A stretch of DNA of 64,000 bases, taken from positions 406,523 through 470,522 of the forward strand of contig NZ_BSNI01000001.1 in NCBI RefSeq assembly GCF_030159895.1, written 5' to 3'. The first letter of the stretch is position 1; every line of letters starts with the position of its first letter. The notes beneath the pieces were generated by a model that saw only the letters and a list, made by a program, of their open reading frames with translations, searched no databases and had not been told where the DNA came from. This DNA is from Maritalea porphyrae (lineage in GTDB: Bacteria > Pseudomonadota > Alphaproteobacteria > Rhizobiales > Devosiaceae). Positions 53,742 to 62,955 of the stretch are shown here, piece by piece. The position numbers and the translations under genes were made by a program.

Positions 53742-54665
53742 ATGGATCAACAACAACGCACAGCGTCTGATTGGATTTGGCTTGCCAGCCTCGTTTTGAT
53801 GTGGGGCAGCGCCTTTATCGCCATCAAAGTGGCCGTTGAAACGATCACACCTTTGTGGCTGGTTGCAATCAGAATGATTATGGCATCGGCCCTAATGATC
53901 GCCTTTGCAAAATGGCAAAACATCCGCCTACCACAGGGCTGGCGAGAATGGCGTGCGATGATCTTCTTGGGATCAATCGGCACAGCAATTCCCTTTATTC
54001 TGATCTCATATGCAGCACCCGATGTCCCTTCAGCAATTGCTGGCTTGATGATGGCCACCATCCCGTTTCAGATATTGCTTTTCTCGCTCGTGTTCTTGCC
54101 CGAGGAAAAGGCAACGCCGGTGCGCATTCTTAGCCTAGTGATTGGGTTTGTTGGTGTAGCTCTGGTCATTTTCGGCAGTGAAAAATTTGCTTCTGCGGAC
54201 AATTTGGCACTCTTGCCATTTGTACTGCTCATACTTGCCACCACCGGATATGCCACCAATGGCATCATCTCCCGCCGCATGATCGATATGCCAGCAATGA
54301 CAAAATCCTACGGTGCCATATTGGTTTCAAGCGTCGTTGCCATTTTGGGTGCAATACTATTTGAACCATTGCCGACCAGCATGACACTGCCGGCCTTTGG
54401 TGGCGCTGCCTATCTGGCCGTATTTTCAACATGGGCAGGCACGGTTGTGTACTACCGCCTAGTTGATAAGACCTCTGTCGCCTTCTGCTCACAGACAAGC
54501 TATTTGATCCCGATAGTAGCGGTTGCGCTTGGCGCGCTGATCTTTGGTGAGCAACTCTCCCCGATCCAACTGGTTGGCTTCTTTGCCATCATTTTCGGCA
54601 TTCTGATCGCTGAAGGTATCCTGAAACGCAAAAAGCGGCGTCGATTGCCGACGCCGCCCGCTTAA
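53742..54665 (+). CDS. EamA/DMT-superfamily transporter
   Basis: The 307-residue protein has about ten membrane helices (WLASLVLMWGSAFIAIKVAV at the start). Substrate unknown. The last nine codons overlap a perfect hairpin that serves as the glmM terminator on the other strand. The ATG at 53742 is preferred to the upstream opening at 53613, which adds 43 residues unlike the family. Confidence 0.85.
   Translation: MDQQQRTASDWIWLASLVLMWGSAFIAIKVAVETITPLWLVAIRMIMASALMIAFAKWQNIRLPQGWREWRAMIFLGSIGTAIPFILISYAAPDVPSAIAGLMMATIPFQILLFSLVFLPEEKATPVRILSLVIGFVGVALVIFGSEKFASADNLALLPFVLLILATTGYATNGIISRRMIDMPAMTKSYGAILVSSVVAILGAILFEPLPTSMTLPAFGGAAYLAVFSTWAGTVVYYRLVDKTSVAFCSQTSYLIPIVAVALGALIFGEQLSPIQLVGFFAIIFGILIAEGILKRKKRRRLPTPPA
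54630..54657 (-). terminator. glmM terminator inside the convergent transporter gene
   Basis: GCGGCGTCG and CGACGCCGC form a perfect nine-pair stem around a short loop; on the minus strand a TTTTT run follows directly. It lies 29-57 bp past the glmM stop and within the transporter's coding end. Confidence 0.75.
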
Positions 54666-54686
54666 AAGCGAATAGAAAAACTGAAA

Positions 54687-56030
54687 TTAAGCGACTTGCC
54701 CGATCACTTCTGCAATGTCGCCAACAACATCATGCACTAGTTTTTCGTCGTCACATTCGCCCATCACGCGAATAAGTGGCTCGGTGCCTGACGCCCGGAT
54801 GACCAAACGACCGCTGTCGCCCATTTTTTCTTCGCCCGCGGCAATCGCTTTTTTCACGCGCTCATCTTCAAGTGGCTTGCCGCTTTCATACCGCACATTG
54901 GTCAGCAGTTGTGGCACAGTTTCAAACAATTGACAGACTTCAGAAACTGGTTTGTTTTTTTGCTGCACCAACGCCATGATTTGCAGCGCGGACACCAAAC
55001 CATCGCCTGTTGTTGTATGGTCACTTAGAATAATGTGGCCCGATTGCTCGCCACCCACATTGAAGCCGCCTTCACGCATGCGCTCAAGCACATAGCGGTC
55101 ACCCACTTTCGTGCGTTCAAGCGTTAAGTCCTGACCTTGCAGATATCGTTCCAACCCTAGATTGGACATCACCGTCGCCACCACACCGCCGCCGGTCAAC
55201 TTGCCTTGATCTTTCCAAAATGTACCAAGCGCAGCCATCAGCTGATCGCCATCAACGATGTCGCCTTTTTCATCAACAAGTACCACACGATCAGCATCAC
55301 CATCCAAGGCAATGCCTATGTCGGCGCGCGTTTCGCGCACTTTTTGTTGCAGAAGATGCGGCGCAGTAGACCCACAGCCTTCATTGATATTGTAGCCGTC
55401 TGGCGACACACCAATGGTTATCACGTCCGCGCCAAGCTCCCAAAGCACCTCAGGTGCAGACTTGTAGGCAGCCCCATTGGCGCAATCCACAACAACGCGC
55501 AAACCGTTAAACTCAGTGAGTCGCGGCAATGTGCGTTTCGCATATTCAGAATACCGACCACGCGCTTCTTCGATCCGGTGCGCCCGACCAATTTCACGTC
55601 CACGCACCAGTTCATCGGCCAATTCGCTGTTCAGAAGCTCTTCAATTTGGGCTTCCATTTCATCGGTGAGTTTAAACCCGTCCGGCTGAAAAAGCTTAAT
55701 ACCATTATCATCATACGGATTATGTGACGCGGATATCATCACGCCCAAATCCGCGCGCAATGATCGTGTCAGCATCGCAACAGCAGGGGTTGGCATCGGA
55801 CCGAGCAAAAACACATCCATGCCCACCGAGTTAAACCCGGCAGTCAACGCGTATTCGATCATATAGCCAGACCGGCGCGTATCCTTGCCGATAACCACGC
55901 GATGGCGGTGGTTGCCTTGTTGAAAGATGAGACCAGCCGCCTGCCCAACCTTCAATGCGAGTTCAGAGGTAAGCTTGTGGCCGTTGGCCAGGCCGCGAAT
56001 ACCATCGGTCCCGAAATACTTCTTTGTCAT
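54687..56030 (-). CDS. glmM: Phosphoglucosamine mutase GlmM
   Basis: GlmM converts glucosamine-6-phosphate to glucosamine-1-phosphate for peptidoglycan and LPS. The 447-residue protein has the phosphoserine S102 ([12 protein letters not shown]), the metal loop GDADRV and the substrate-binding [12 protein letters not shown]. The start at 56030 gives the normal [13 protein letters not shown] beginning. It is separated from ftsH by lysE, which departs from the direct ftsH-glmM order of many relatives. Confidence 0.97.
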   Translation of the reverse strand: MTKKYFGTDGIRGLANGHKLTSELALKVGQAAGLIFQQGNHRHRVVIGKDTRRSGYMIEYALTAGFNSVGMDVFLLGPMPTPAVAMLTRSLRADLGVMISASHNPYDDNGIKLFQPDGFKLTDEMEAQIEELLNSELADELVRGREIGRAHRIEEARGRYSEYAKRTLPRLTEFNGLRVVVDCANGAAYKSAPEVLWELGADVITIGVSPDGYNINEGCGSTAPHLLQQKVRETRADIGIALDGDADRVVLVDEKGDIVDGDQLMAALGTFWKDQGKLTGGGVVATVMSNLGLERYLQGQDLTLERTKVGDRYVLERMREGGFNVGGEQSGHIILSDHTTTGDGLVSALQIMALVQQKNKPVSEVCQLFETVPQLLTNVRYESGKPLEDERVKKAIAAGEEKMGDSGRLVIRASGTEPLIRVMGECDDEKLVHDVVGDIAEVIGQVA

Positions 56031-56161
56031 TTTGTCCCCGAATTGACGAAATCGACGCACAAGCGCGACGCCATTGCCTTCTATATAGACCAAACAATAC
56101 CTAAAATATGGCCAATTTCGAGCATTCTCATGATGACACAGGGTAAAAACTGAGTGTTAGA

Positions 56162-56788
56162 TTAACGATCCATTGCCAGCTTGCCACCCAGCATCACCAA
56201 AAACGATCCGCCTGCCATCTTTGCCCATTTCGCACCAGTGTTTGATTGACGCAAACGCTTCACCATCACACTGGCGAAAACGACACAAAAAAGATCAGCG
56301 GAAGAGAACAATAGATTCACGATTGTGCCCAGCACCACCATTTGCACCCAAACCGGCCAAGCAGCGGCTACATCCACAAATTGCGGCAAAAACGCCACAA
56401 AAAAGATGGCTGTTTTGGGGTTCAAAACCTCAACAATAATGCTCTCAACAAATGCTTGCCTTGCGTCTTTTTGCTTACCCTCGACTTGCTCCATTTTCTC
56501 ATGACGATTTTTGATCATCATTACGCCAAGAAAGATAAGGTAGAGCGCACCCGCAAGCTTGATTACAAAATAAACCTGTGGCACCAGCGCCAACAATGCG
56601 GCCAAGCCAAAAGCGGCCGCAATAACGTGAAAATAGCCACCCAAATGAACGCCTAGCGACGCCGTCAAACCAGCCTGCTTTCCTCGTGCCAACGTTTGAG
56701 CCGACACATAAATCATGGCAGGACCCGGCATGTAGGCAAACAGCGACGTTGTAATGAAAAAAGCGAGCAATATTTCAAAACTTGGCAT
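56162..56788 (-). CDS. LysE-family exporter
   Basis: The 208-residue inner-membrane protein has about six helices and the LysE/RhtB start (FITTSLFAYMPGPAMIYVSA). The family exports amino acids or homoserine lactones; the substrate is not predicted. It sits between ftsH and glmM. Confidence 0.88.
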   Translation of the reverse strand: MPSFEILLAFFITTSLFAYMPGPAMIYVSAQTLARGKQAGLTASLGVHLGGYFHVIAAAFGLAALLALVPQVYFVIKLAGALYLIFLGVMMIKNRHEKMEQVEGKQKDARQAFVESIIVEVLNPKTAIFFVAFLPQFVDVAAAWPVWVQMVVLGTIVNLLFSSADLFCVVFASVMVKRLRQSNTGAKWAKMAGGSFLVMLGGKLAMDR

Positions 56789-56823
56789 CTCAGGAACCTT
56801 TCAAAGCAGGCGCATAGTATGAA

Positions 56824-56856
56824 TCAAAAAGGGCCGTCTGTTAAGACAGCCCTTTG
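56824..56856 (-). terminator. Intrinsic terminator of ftsH
   Basis: On the minus strand AAAGGGCTGTC pairs with GACGGCCCTTT across a short loop and a TTTTT run follows. It lies 20-52 bp past the ftsH stop. Confidence 0.82.
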
Positions 56857-56875
56857 AATACTTGTTGAGGCTAAA

Positions 56876-58801
56876 TTAGCCTTCAGGCTGTGGCTCTGCA
56901 TCGCCACCAGCTAAATCATCACCCTTTTTCTTCGGTGCAGATTTACCTGCTTTAGGCACGGCAGAGATTTTAGGCTTATCCGCATCATCATCATCTTTAC
57001 GATCAGGACGCTTGCCTTCCATCAATGCGCGGAGTTCGTCGCCCGTAAGCGTTTCAAACTCAAGCAGAGATTGCGCGATGTTTTCAAACAAATCCTCATT
57101 GTCTTTGATCATCTTGCGCGCTTTGGTTTCAGCCTCTTCAATTAGGCTGCGCACTTCTTCATCGATCAGGCGCGCAGTATCATCCGAAATCTCTGCGCTT
57201 GCAGCACCATAGAACCCGTTTGGATCAGACTTCAAAAGCACGCGACCAAGCTTGTCGCTCATGCCCCATTCGGTCACCATTGAAGTGGCCAATTTGGTTG
57301 CGCCCTGAATATCGCCAGCTGCTCCAGAGGTCACTTTGATCGGGCCAAACTTGTGGATTTCCGCTTCACGACCACCAAAAGCCATAACCAGTTGGGCCAA
57401 CGCTTTCTCTTTCGAGAAAGAATATTGATCAGACTCAGGCAGGCTCATCACCATGCCCAATGCACGACCACGCGGAATGATTGTTGCTTTGTGGATCGGA
57501 TCAAGAACGTCTGGCATCAACAAGGAGATCAACGCGTGACCAGCCTCGTGATAGGCAGTATTCTTTTTCTCGTCCTCCTTCATCGCCATGGTGCGACGCT
57601 CAGCGCCCATCATGATCTTGTCTTTGGCGTCCTCAAACTCAGACATCGTCACAAAACGCTTATTGCGACGCGCAGCCAACAATGCGCTCTCGTTTACCAA
57701 ATTCATCAACTCAGCACCGGAAAAGCCCGGCGTACCGCGCGCAAGAATTTTCAAGTCCACATCTGGCGCCAATGGCACTTTGCGTACGTGAACTTTCAAA
57801 ATCTTCTCGCGACCGCCCACATCTGGGTTAGGCACCACAACCTGACGGTCAAAACGGCCTGGACGCAATAGCGCAGGGTCCAGAACGTCAGGACGGTTGG
57901 TTGCAGCAATCAAAATGATGCTTTCGTTTTCTTCAAAACCATCCATTTCAACCAGCAACTGGTTCAATGTTTGTTCGCGCTCATCATTGCCACCGCCAAT
58001 GCCGGCACCGCGTGAGCGGCCCACCGCATCAATCTCGTCAATAAAGATGATACAAGGCGAATTCTTCTTGGCCTGTTCGAACATGTCGCGCACACGGCTT
58101 GCGCCCACACCAACAAACATCTCAACAAAGTCAGAACCTGAAATGGTAAAAAACGGCACATTGGCTTCACCGGCGACTGAGCGTGCGAGCAAAGTTTTAC
58201 CTGTACCTGGAGGGCCCACCAACAAAACGCCACGCGGAATTTTACCGCCCAATCGCTGGAACTTGCCCGGATCGCGCAAGTATTCAACGATCTCTTCAAG
58301 GTCTTGCTTCGCTTCGTCAACGCCAGCCACATCTTCAAATGTGATTTTGCCAGATGCTTCGGTCAAAAGCTTTGCTCGCGATTTGCCGAAGCCCATCGCA
58401 CCGCCTTTGCCGCCACCCTGCATCTGCCGAATGAAGAAGAACCAAACAGCAATGATCACGATAAATGGCAACCATGAGGACAACAATATCGTCCAGAAGG
58501 GGCTCGATTCAGCCTCACGCGCTTCAATATCAACGCCACGTGCTTCAAGGCGCGACACAACATCAACCCCTTGCGGTAAGCTGGTTTCAAATGTGCCGCC
58601 ACTTTTCAGTGTGCCGCGTAGCGTATTGTCGGTGATGACCACCGAGTTGACATTGCCAGCATCAACCTCAGCAACAAATTCAGAATAGGTACGTTTACCT
58701 ACGCTGGCTGTTTGAGTTGAGGTGTTAAAGACCTGAAACAGGCCCAGCAATAGGACCAATATCACGATCCAAATGGCGAAGTTTCTAAAATTGCCGTTCA
58801 T
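56876..58801 (-). CDS. ftsH: Membrane AAA+ zinc protease FtsH
   Basis: FtsH degrades membrane proteins and, in enterobacteria, sigma-32 and LpxC. The 641-residue protein has two N-terminal membrane helices (about 8-24 and 106-124), Walker A GPPGTGKT (196-203), the second region of homology ([18 protein letters not shown]) and zinc motif HEAGH (417-421). A heat-shock-type promoter lies upstream at 58863-58894. tilS is 156 bp upstream on the same strand. Confidence 0.97.
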   Translation of the reverse strand: MNGNFRNFAIWIVILVLLLGLFQVFNTSTQTASVGKRTYSEFVAEVDAGNVNSVVITDNTLRGTLKSGGTFETSLPQGVDVVSRLEARGVDIEAREAESSPFWTILLSSWLPFIVIIAVWFFFIRQMQGGGKGGAMGFGKSRAKLLTEASGKITFEDVAGVDEAKQDLEEIVEYLRDPGKFQRLGGKIPRGVLLVGPPGTGKTLLARSVAGEANVPFFTISGSDFVEMFVGVGASRVRDMFEQAKKNSPCIIFIDEIDAVGRSRGAGIGGGNDEREQTLNQLLVEMDGFEENESIILIAATNRPDVLDPALLRPGRFDRQVVVPNPDVGGREKILKVHVRKVPLAPDVDLKILARGTPGFSGAELMNLVNESALLAARRNKRFVTMSEFEDAKDKIMMGAERRTMAMKEDEKKNTAYHEAGHALISLLMPDVLDPIHKATIIPRGRALGMVMSLPESDQYSFSKEKALAQLVMAFGGREAEIHKFGPIKVTSGAAGDIQGATKLATSMVTEWGMSDKLGRVLLKSDPNGFYGAASAEISDDTARLIDEEVRSLIEEAETKARKMIKDNEDLFENIAQSLLEFETLTGDELRALMEGKRPDRKDDDDADKPKISAVPKAGKSAPKKKGDDLAGGDAEPQPEG

Positions 58802-58862
58802 TAATCCTGCCTTGGATTTTTGTCCCGCGCGTGCGCGAAACCTATTTGGATAAGAGTTATCG

Positions 58863-58894
58863 CGAATGTAGGCACCAACCCCTTAAGATACAAG
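58863..58894 (-). promoter_or_regulatory. RpoH (sigma-32) type promoter of ftsH
   Basis: On the minus strand CTTG is followed by 18 bases and then CCTACATTCG. The alphaproteobacterial heat-shock consensus is CTTG-N17/18-CYTATNTNNG, so all fixed bases match but one. The -10 element ends 62 bp before the ftsH ATG. Confidence 0.65.
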
Positions 58895-58957
58895 GGGCGT
58901 TTCACCTCACTTCACATTACAATTCGTTGATCAAAACTAACATTAAATGTGTTAACG

Positions 58958-60256
58958 TTAGATCAGCGCATTTGGACCAAAACTTCGAAACACATCGACA
59001 CCCTCGGCCAAAACATGTTCTCCAAGCGCCATGATCTGATCTTCAACAAACACGAGTGGCGCTGAATGCACAGCTTGCATGGGTACATAAGGCAAGCCGG
59101 GCAAGATATTGTCCAACATATTGCGCGTCATATCAATCGCAGGCACAACACAAAGCGGTGATGTTAGATCCTGTGCGGCAATAATCTGAAAACGACTATC
59201 CCATCGCACCGATCGCCCAGGATCAACATTTATTGTTGCTTCACCCAATCGTCCAGCTTCGCGAAATATCTGGCCAATGCCATCCTTCTCTTTGATACCG
59301 CATCCACCAAGCGTAAGCCCTTTGAATGCAAATACCCCCGACTGCAGGTGATCGAATAGCGCCTCGACTTGCAACAATGTCGGCGCTTGACCATCCCCGC
59401 CAGCATCATCCAACGCACGCGCCAGCAAACGAATGGCAATTTCAGCCGGCTGCTTGCTCAACTCTGCCAAGTCAAAAAACAAGCAGCCAAATGGATCAAT
59501 GACAAACAAGTCGTCATAGATGCGTTCAGTTAGTTCGTTAAGCGCTTGGTCTGCACGTCGAAGTCGCATAGCCGACAAACCAATCATTTCGCTGCTCAGG
59601 CCAGCCTTGTTGAGTTGCGGCATAAACTGGCGCCATCGCACGCGCTCAAATTTCTTGTTTTGGTTCGACGGATCATCAACCGCGCTCGTCTCTTGCCGGT
59701 CAATGAACTCTTCCAACTCGCTGCGCCTAACTTCCAAGAAGGGCCGGAACACAAATAAACCTTGGCGTACGCTAATCTTTGACATACCGCCGAGCCCACC
59801 GACCCCACTGCCTTTGGCCAGCCGCATCAAAACCGTTTCAGCCTGATCGTCACAATGATGGCCGGTCAACAAGCAGGTTATCCCCTGCTCGTCCATCGCT
59901 TCACCAATTAGCTGATAGCGCAGGGCACGCGCTTTCTCTTGCAAACGGCTTTCTGGATCTTTGATTTCACCTTCAAGAATATCAACTTCGAAACCAAGCT
60001 CAGCGGCAAGTGACGCAACAAATTCTGTTTCGGATTTAGCTTCTTTGCGCAAGCCGTGGTTCACTGTGAAAACACGAACCTGAGGCGGTGTTTCATGTAG
60101 CGCGGTCCAACGCGCTGCGAGCATCATCAAAGAAAGGCTATCAACGCCGCCTGAAACCGCCAGCCCCAATTGTCTTTCGCCCTGCACCGGCGCAAACAAC
60201 AGATTTAGTCGATCTGGGTCCTCCAAAGGCAAGTCGGAGAGCGGGCCATCTAGCAT
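58958..60256 (-). CDS. tilS: tRNA(Ile)-lysidine synthetase TilS
   Basis: TilS puts lysine on C34 of tRNA-Ile so it reads AUA, an essential step. The 432-residue protein has the PP-loop SGGVDS (35-40), the HHCDDQAETVLMRLAKGSG motif and a C-terminal domain. It overlaps the cpoB end by 7 bp, so the two are coupled. Confidence 0.95.
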   Translation of the reverse strand: MLDGPLSDLPLEDPDRLNLLFAPVQGERQLGLAVSGGVDSLSLMMLAARWTALHETPPQVRVFTVNHGLRKEAKSETEFVASLAAELGFEVDILEGEIKDPESRLQEKARALRYQLIGEAMDEQGITCLLTGHHCDDQAETVLMRLAKGSGVGGLGGMSKISVRQGLFVFRPFLEVRRSELEEFIDRQETSAVDDPSNQNKKFERVRWRQFMPQLNKAGLSSEMIGLSAMRLRRADQALNELTERIYDDLFVIDPFGCLFFDLAELSKQPAEIAIRLLARALDDAGGDGQAPTLLQVEALFDHLQSGVFAFKGLTLGGCGIKEKDGIGQIFREAGRLGEATINVDPGRSVRWDSRFQIIAAQDLTSPLCVVPAIDMTRNMLDNILPGLPYVPMQAVHSAPLVFVEDQIMALGEHVLAEGVDVFRSFGPNALI

Positions 60257-61236
60257 TGCGACTGTCTTTGTTCCTTTTGCACGCGTGTTTTGAAAGACTT
60301 CGGCAATTCAGGGAACTTGCGCAAAACCTCAACAAAGGTGCGGCAAGCTGTTTCGCGTTCACCGTTTTTGGCCAACACAATGCCAAGTTTTAGCACCATG
60401 TCTGGCGCGCGCGCAGCAGTTGGGAAACGCTCGTAACCTTCCAAGAAGACTTCCGCTGCTTCTTCTGTTTCCCCATTTTGCATCAAAGCTTCGCCCAGCC
60501 AATGGTGCGCATCAGCTGCATTGGGGTGGCTTGGGTAAAGCGCAACAAACTGAGAGAATTGGTCTTGGGCAAACAAATAGTCGCCACGCACGATCGCCTC
60601 ATATCCCGCTTCATATTGCGCATCACCATCTGCTTCAGAAAGGGTGGTGCCCGGGTTGAAATTGAGATCAAGCGGTTGACCATTTTGGTCCACGCTCAAA
60701 GTACCCAATGTGTTTACAGTTGATTGCAGCGTTTCATCGCTGGTTTGTGCATTATCGGTTTGGGTCTGCGGCAGCCTCTCAGACGGCGTCGCGCTGTCTG
60801 GTTGAGGTGCCGCACTAGTTTTTCCCAAAGAACCGCCTTCCAGTTCTTGAAAACGGAATTCATAATCCTCTTGCATACGCTCGAGAAGCGTTTGCATTTG
60901 GGTGATTTGGAATTGCAATCCCTCCACTTGACCATTGAGAACCCGCATTTGGTTTTCAATCTGATCCAGCCGAACATTGATCGCGCCGGTTTGACTGCTA
61001 TGCGCCATTTTGATCGGCTGAGGCGGCGTAATATTAGCCCCATTTCCCAAGCCAGATTGCATTTCAAAAAGCTGCTGGCTTAGTTGATTTGATTGTAGGG
61101 TCAACGCATCGATGCGTGAACTGACTGAATTGGGGTCTGACATACCGGCAAATGCCGAAACACTGACCATCCCCGCAACAATCGCACCGCCAGCCATCAA
61201 CGCTAGTCGCAATCGCAAAGTGTTTTTGTCTCTCAT
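60250..61236 (-). CDS. cpoB: Tol-Pal coordinator CpoB (YbgF)
   Basis: CpoB acts in the periplasm linking Tol-Pal constriction to peptidoglycan synthesis. The 328-residue protein has a signal peptide, an N-terminal coiled coil (about 35-130) that trimerises in E. coli, a linker and C-terminal TPR-like repeats (AQYEAGYEAIVRGDYLFAQD and so on). It lies between pal and tilS as expected. Confidence 0.93.
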   Translation of the reverse strand: MRDKNTLRLRLALMAGGAIVAGMVSVSAFAGMSDPNSVSSRIDALTLQSNQLSQQLFEMQSGLGNGANITPPQPIKMAHSSQTGAINVRLDQIENQMRVLNGQVEGLQFQITQMQTLLERMQEDYEFRFQELEGGSLGKTSAAPQPDSATPSERLPQTQTDNAQTSDETLQSTVNTLGTLSVDQNGQPLDLNFNPGTTLSEADGDAQYEAGYEAIVRGDYLFAQDQFSQFVALYPSHPNAADAHHWLGEALMQNGETEEAAEVFLEGYERFPTAARAPDMVLKLGIVLAKNGERETACRTFVEVLRKFPELPKSFKTRVQKEQRQSQC

Positions 61237-61331
61237 GGCTACTCCTCGCCAAACTCAATTGTGGATGCGCAAAAGCGCAGCCCAATCTCTTTTAATGTCT
61301 ATTGGACACCGAGGTAAAACAAAATTACGAC

Positions 61332-61367
61332 AAAAAAACGCCGGGCTCGCATTGCGATACCCGGCGC
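61332..61367 (-). terminator. Intrinsic terminator of pal
   Basis: On the minus strand CGCCGGG pairs with CCCGGCG around a loop with a further small stem, and a TTTTTTT run follows. It separates pal from cpoB, so cpoB must have read-through or its own promoter. Confidence 0.82.
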
Positions 61368-61398
61368 CCGCCTCCAGTAGAGGATTTTCAATTGCCAG

Positions 61399-61887
61399 TT
61401 ACGGCAGCAACACAGTTACCGCGCGGCGGTTTTGCGACCAACATGAAATGTCGTTACAAACCGCAACAGGACGTTCTTTACCAAACGACTTTGTGGTGAT
61501 CCGGTTCGAGTTAACGCCTCGGCTTACCAAGTAATTCACAACAGCCGATCCACGACGTGCGCCCAACGCAATGTTGTATTCACGTGTGCCGCGTTCGTCA
61601 GCGTGACCTTCAATCATCACCCGATATTTTGGATAGCGCGCCAACCAAGTGGCTTGCTTGTCCAATGTCACCTTGGCTTCGTCAGTCAACACAGAACTAT
61701 CCGTTGTAAAGAACACACGGTCACCAACTGACACCAAAAACTCTTGTTGTGTGCCAGGCGCCGCTTGCCCTGGTCCTAGATTGCCAACACCACCGTTTGG
61801 TGTACGCGCACAAGCTGCCACAACCGCAACGAGCGCAACAATCAAAATGCCTTTCATAAGGCTTGTGATTTTATGACCCATTTGCAT
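61399..61887 (-). CDS. pal: Peptidoglycan-associated lipoprotein Pal
   Basis: Pal tethers the outer membrane to peptidoglycan with TolB. The 162-residue protein has a lipoprotein signal with C26 (VAVVAAC) and an OmpA-like domain with VMIEGHADERGTREYNIALG and RRAVTVLL. GGAG lies seven bases before the ATG at 61887. Confidence 0.96.
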   Translation of the reverse strand: MQMGHKITSLMKGILIVALVAVVAACARTPNGGVGNLGPGQAAPGTQQEFLVSVGDRVFFTTDSSVLTDEAKVTLDKQATWLARYPKYRVMIEGHADERGTREYNIALGARRGSAVVNYLVSRGVNSNRITTKSFGKERPVAVCNDISCWSQNRRAVTVLLP

Positions 61888-62032
61888 GGTCTTTGCTCCA
61901 AAATAGGGAAAATTCTAACGCCAATCTTTACCCCCCGTTATCTTAAAACCGGGTTCTCAAAGAAGGTTAATGCGCCGCTAATCGGGCTACAATATGGCTA
62001 ATAATGCGCCAAACACGGCGAATTGCCAAATT

Positions 62033-62851
62033 TTAGAAATAAACAAATGAACGCATAGACAAACTGCCCATGTCGATCTGATCGTTAAAGAACGAAAGCT
62101 GATCGTCTTTTTGCGTCACTGCAGCAACATATATCGTTGGTGCAAAGTGCTCAGAGGTCGGGTGCGCCAGTCGAAACAAACCATTTTGTGACTGCAACCG
62201 CTTCAAGCTGTTGTGGTCCCCTTTTTCGAGCTTGTCTGCGACCAACTGATCGAACTCAAGCGCCCAATCATGATGCTCGCCATCTTGCCGAATCTTGCGC
62301 AAATTGTGCACCACATTGCCGGAACCTAATATCAGCACACCTTGTTCGCGCAAGGGCTGAAGCTGTTGCGCCAGTTCATATTGTTCAATCAAACTCATGC
62401 TCATATTGATGGAGAGCTGAAAAACGGGCACATCGGCTTTGGGAAATAGATGCCGCAAAACCGACCACGCACCATGGTCCAATCCCCACTCCATGGTCTC
62501 GTGGGCTGCATGGTCCTTCAATAACGCTGCCGCATTGCGCGCCACGTCCGGCGCGCCGCTCGCAGCATATTGAACATCGAACAGTTCTTGCGGAAACCCA
62601 TAAAAATCGTGGATCGTTCTTGGTTGCCCTGTCACCTGCACAAGGGTGGTGTCACGCGTTTCCCAATGTGCTGAAACACAAAGAATTGCCTGCGGCGTCG
62701 GCAATCGATCACCCAACTTACGCCAATTCGCCGCAAACTCATTGTCTGTTATTGCATACATTGGATTGCCATGGCCTAAAAACACCGCCGGCATTTTGGG
62801 GCTGGGCTTTAGCTGGTCCAACAGCTTCTCAAAACTGACAATTTTTGGCAT
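62033..62851 (-). CDS. Extradiol dioxygenase-family protein (DODA/YgiD-like)
   Basis: The 272-residue protein is a LigB-type class III extradiol dioxygenase: AVFLGHGNPMYAI, CVSAHWETRDT and GSGNVVHNLR give three candidate histidine ligands. YgiD acts on L-DOPA in E. coli; the natural substrate is unknown. It sits between pal and tolB, breaking the usual direct tolB-pal order. Confidence 0.88.
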   Translation of the reverse strand: MPKIVSFEKLLDQLKPSPKMPAVFLGHGNPMYAITDNEFAANWRKLGDRLPTPQAILCVSAHWETRDTTLVQVTGQPRTIHDFYGFPQELFDVQYAASGAPDVARNAAALLKDHAAHETMEWGLDHGAWSVLRHLFPKADVPVFQLSINMSMSLIEQYELAQQLQPLREQGVLILGSGNVVHNLRKIRQDGEHHDWALEFDQLVADKLEKGDHNSLKRLQSQNGLFRLAHPTSEHFAPTIYVAAVTQKDDQLSFFNDQIDMGSLSMRSFVYF

Positions 62852-62955
62852 GGCGTAGCACCTTCACTTCTTTCGTCCCTCAGATTTGAAGGATAGCGAA
62901 GAAGCTAGGGAGCCACTGTTTGACAATCAAGTACGCACAATTTTGTGACTATGTT

